NCBI RefSeq assembly: GCF_038003045.1 | Contig: NZ_JBBOOK010000001.1 | Span: 434,001-498,000, forward strand | DNA: 64,000 nucleotides | Reading direction: 5' to 3' | Origin: Sporosarcina sp. FSL W7-1349 | GTDB lineage: Bacteria > Bacillota > Bacilli > Bacillales_A > Planococcaceae | In this document: piece by piece, positions 62,522 to 64,000 of the stretch | Layout of the letters: each line of letters opens with the position of its first letter | How positions within the stretch are numbered: position 1 is the first letter of the stretch | Made by a program: the position numbers and the translations under genes | The notes under the pieces: generated by a model | Seen by the model: the letters and a program-made list of their open reading frames with translations, nothing else | Databases searched by the model: none | What the model was told of the DNA's origin: nothing

Positions 62522-63862
62522 ATGTCTTCTGTCGCTTTTCAAACGCTAGGCTGCAAAGTGAACCATTATGAGACGGAGGCGATCTGGCAACTTTTCAAAG
62601 AAGCGGGTTATGAACGCGTGGATTTTGATAAGAATGCGGACGTCTACGTGATTAATACATGTACTGTCACGAATACAGGTGACAAGAAAAGTCGCCAGGT
62701 GATCCGGCGCGCCATCCGGAAAAATCCGGACGGTGTCATTTGTGTAACGGGTTGTTATGCCCAGACTTCGCCGGCGGAAATCATGGCCATTCCGGGAGTC
62801 GATATTGTGGTAGGCACGCAGGACCGGGTGAAACTGCTCGGCTTGATCGACGAATACCGCAACGAGCGCCAACCGATCAACGCAGTCCGCAATATTATGA
62901 AAAACCGGGTGTACGAAGAGTTGGACGTTCCAGCATTTACGGATCGGACCCGTGCTTCCCTCAAAATCCAGGAAGGCTGCAATAATTTCTGTACATTTTG
63001 CATTATTCCATGGGCGCGCGGCTTGATGCGTTCCCGTGATCCGCAAGAGGTCATTCGCCAAGCTCAACAGCTTGTCGATGCCGGCTATTTGGAAATTGTC
63101 CTGACGGGCATCCATACGGGAGGCTACGGTGAGGATTTGAAGGATTATAACCTCGCCCGTCTTCTACGCCATCTGGAATCCGAAGTGAAAGGTTTGAAAC
63201 GGCTTCGCATAAGTTCCATCGAAGCGAGCCAGTTGACGGATGAAGTTATTCAAGTGTTGAAAGAATCAAAAATCGTCGTTCGACATCTTCATATCCCGAT
63301 CCAATCGGGTTCTAATACGGTGCTTAAACGGATGCGCCGGAAATACACGATGGAGTTTTTCGCGGAACGCTTAGACCGTTTGCGGGAAGCCCTTCCTCAA
63401 CTGGCGATCACTTCCGACGTCATTGTCGGGTTCCCGGGTGAGACGGAAGAGGAGTTCATGGACACATACAATTTCATCCGGGATCATCGGTTCTCCGAAC
63501 TGCATGTCTTCCCGTATTCAAAACGGACAGGCACACCGGCAGCGCGGATGGAAGACCAAGTGGACGAAGAAGTGAAGAACGAGAGAGTACACCGATTGCT
63601 TGAATTGAACGACCAGCTGGCGAAAGAATATGCCTCTTCCTTCGAGAATGAAGTGCTCGAAGTCATTCCGGAAGAGCGATATAAGGAAGACCCGGAAAGC
63701 GGTTTGTATGAAGGCTATACCGATAACTACTTGAAGGTCGTCCTCCCAGCTGATGAATCCATGGTCGGTAAAATTGTACGCGTAAAAATCAATAAAGCGG
63801 GCTATCCTTACAATGAAGGCCAATTTGTCCGCGTTGTAGACGAACAAAAAATCTTTGCCTAA
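62522..63862 (+). CDS. mtaB: tRNA t6A37 C2-methylthiotransferase
   Basis: This 446-residue radical SAM enzyme makes ms2t6A at position 37. An N-terminal UPF0004 domain carries cysteines (QTLGCKVNHYE, NTCTVT, CVTGCYAQ) for the auxiliary cluster, the radical SAM motif is CNNFCTFCIIPWARG, and a C-terminal TRAM domain closes the protein. I chose ATG 62522 with AGAGGTGAG upstream. It is the last gene of the heat-shock-linked run and is followed by a terminator. Confidence 0.95.
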   Translation: MSSVAFQTLGCKVNHYETEAIWQLFKEAGYERVDFDKNADVYVINTCTVTNTGDKKSRQVIRRAIRKNPDGVICVTGCYAQTSPAEIMAIPGVDIVVGTQDRVKLLGLIDEYRNERQPINAVRNIMKNRVYEELDVPAFTDRTRASLKIQEGCNNFCTFCIIPWARGLMRSRDPQEVIRQAQQLVDAGYLEIVLTGIHTGGYGEDLKDYNLARLLRHLESEVKGLKRLRISSIEASQLTDEVIQVLKESKIVVRHLHIPIQSGSNTVLKRMRRKYTMEFFAERLDRLREALPQLAITSDVIVGFPGETEEEFMDTYNFIRDHRFSELHVFPYSKRTGTPAARMEDQVDEEVKNERVHRLLELNDQLAKEYASSFENEVLEVIPEERYKEDPESGLYEGYTDNYLKVVLPADESMVGKIVRVKINKAGYPYNEGQFVRVVDEQKIFA

Positions 63863-63869
63863 GAAAAAC

Positions 63870-63908
63870 AGCTGTTCCATCCAAAATTTGGAGGGGACAG
63901 CTTTTTTC
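63870..63908 (+). terminator. Terminator after mtaB
   Basis: AGCTGTTCC (63870-63878) pairs with GGGACAGCT (63894-63902, one G-T pair), followed by T6. Confidence 0.9.
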
Positions 63909-63970
63909 GTGCGCCGTCAAACGTCAATTGGTAAGATGGGGAGAGCGACTATCTTGAGGAGGAATTTGTA

Positions 63971-64000
63971 TTGGTTACGAAATTTGCATCCTATATCGAT
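63971..64000 (+). CDS. deoC: Start of a probable deoxyribose-phosphate aldolase (partial)
   Basis: Only ten codons are visible before the window ends: TTG, then VTKFASYID. GAGGAGGAA precedes the TTG at good spacing. FASYID matches the usual opening of DeoC (which continues HTLLK), the enzyme splitting deoxyribose 5-phosphate into glyceraldehyde 3-phosphate and acetaldehyde. The call rests on a few residues, so it is tentative. Confidence 0.5.
   Translation, partial: MVTKFASYID

Overview
The window is a stretch of chromosome from a spore-forming, low-to-mid GC Gram-positive bacterium of the Bacillales. The best fit is a Sporosarcina-like member of the Planococcaceae. This rests on the near-complete Bacillus-type order of housekeeping genes, the sporulation genes (spoVB, an uninterrupted sigK, gpr, spoIIP), T-box leaders, a CIRCE operator, many TTG starts with strong purine-rich ribosome binding sites, and Bacillaceae/Planococcaceae-type intergenic repeats. 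No tRNA, rRNA, prophage, insertion sequence, CRISPR array or defence island is visible.

Layout. 1-770: 5' part of spoVB (minus strand), divergent from comN. 1.4-10 kb: secDF, lapA, recJ, apt, relA and dtd, covering secretion, recombination, purine salvage, the stringent response and D-aminoacyl-tRNA proofreading. 10.4-12.1 kb: a secreted SH3/amidase_3 cell-wall amidase (minus strand). 12.1-16.9 kb: a T-box leader ahead of hisS-aspS, then 6S RNA and tcdA. 16.9-22.1 kb: T-box-controlled proBA, a lipoprotein and cheV. 22.2-29.6 kb: rarA (minus strand), then cymR, iscS, mnmA, a TPR protein and recD2 (cysteine regulation, sulfur transfer to tRNA, DNA repair). 29.6-38.8 kb: T-box-controlled alaS, then ireB, ruvX, yrzB, mltG, trmR, udk, greA, a YrrS-like gene and mtnN. 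38.85-39.8 kb: a 26-residue membrane peptide and pro-sigK. 39.9-46.5 kb: yqeG, yqeH, aroE, yhbY, nadD, yqeK, rsfS, yqeM, comEA and comEB. 46.5-52.7 kb: comEC, yqzM, holA, rpsT, gpr and spoIIP. 52.7-63.9 kb: lepA, hemW, the hrcA-grpE-dnaK-dnaJ heat-shock operon with CIRCE, prmA, rsmE and mtaB. The first ten codons of a probable deoC close the window.

The protein-coding content is conserved core, so the interest is mainly between the genes. (1) A 301-bp repeat occurs in two full copies, one internally deleted copy inside the comE cluster, and one isolated core fragment. (2) Two intergenic arrays of a 20-21 bp unit share the core CGCT(G/C)ATAACATCC. (3) The hisS-aspS T-box appears to carry an Asn AAC specifier overlapping a His CAC triplet, with a discriminator-pairing base that fits neither tRNA. 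(4) An 8-codon leader ORF overlaps the comEA start, and comEC seems to start at a CTG overlapping the comEB stop. (5) A nested inverted repeat lies between cheV and rarA. (6) A 26-residue single-span peptide has its own terminator. None of these amounts to a demonstrated new system. All calls come from reading the sequence and recalling the families; no database search or folding program was run.
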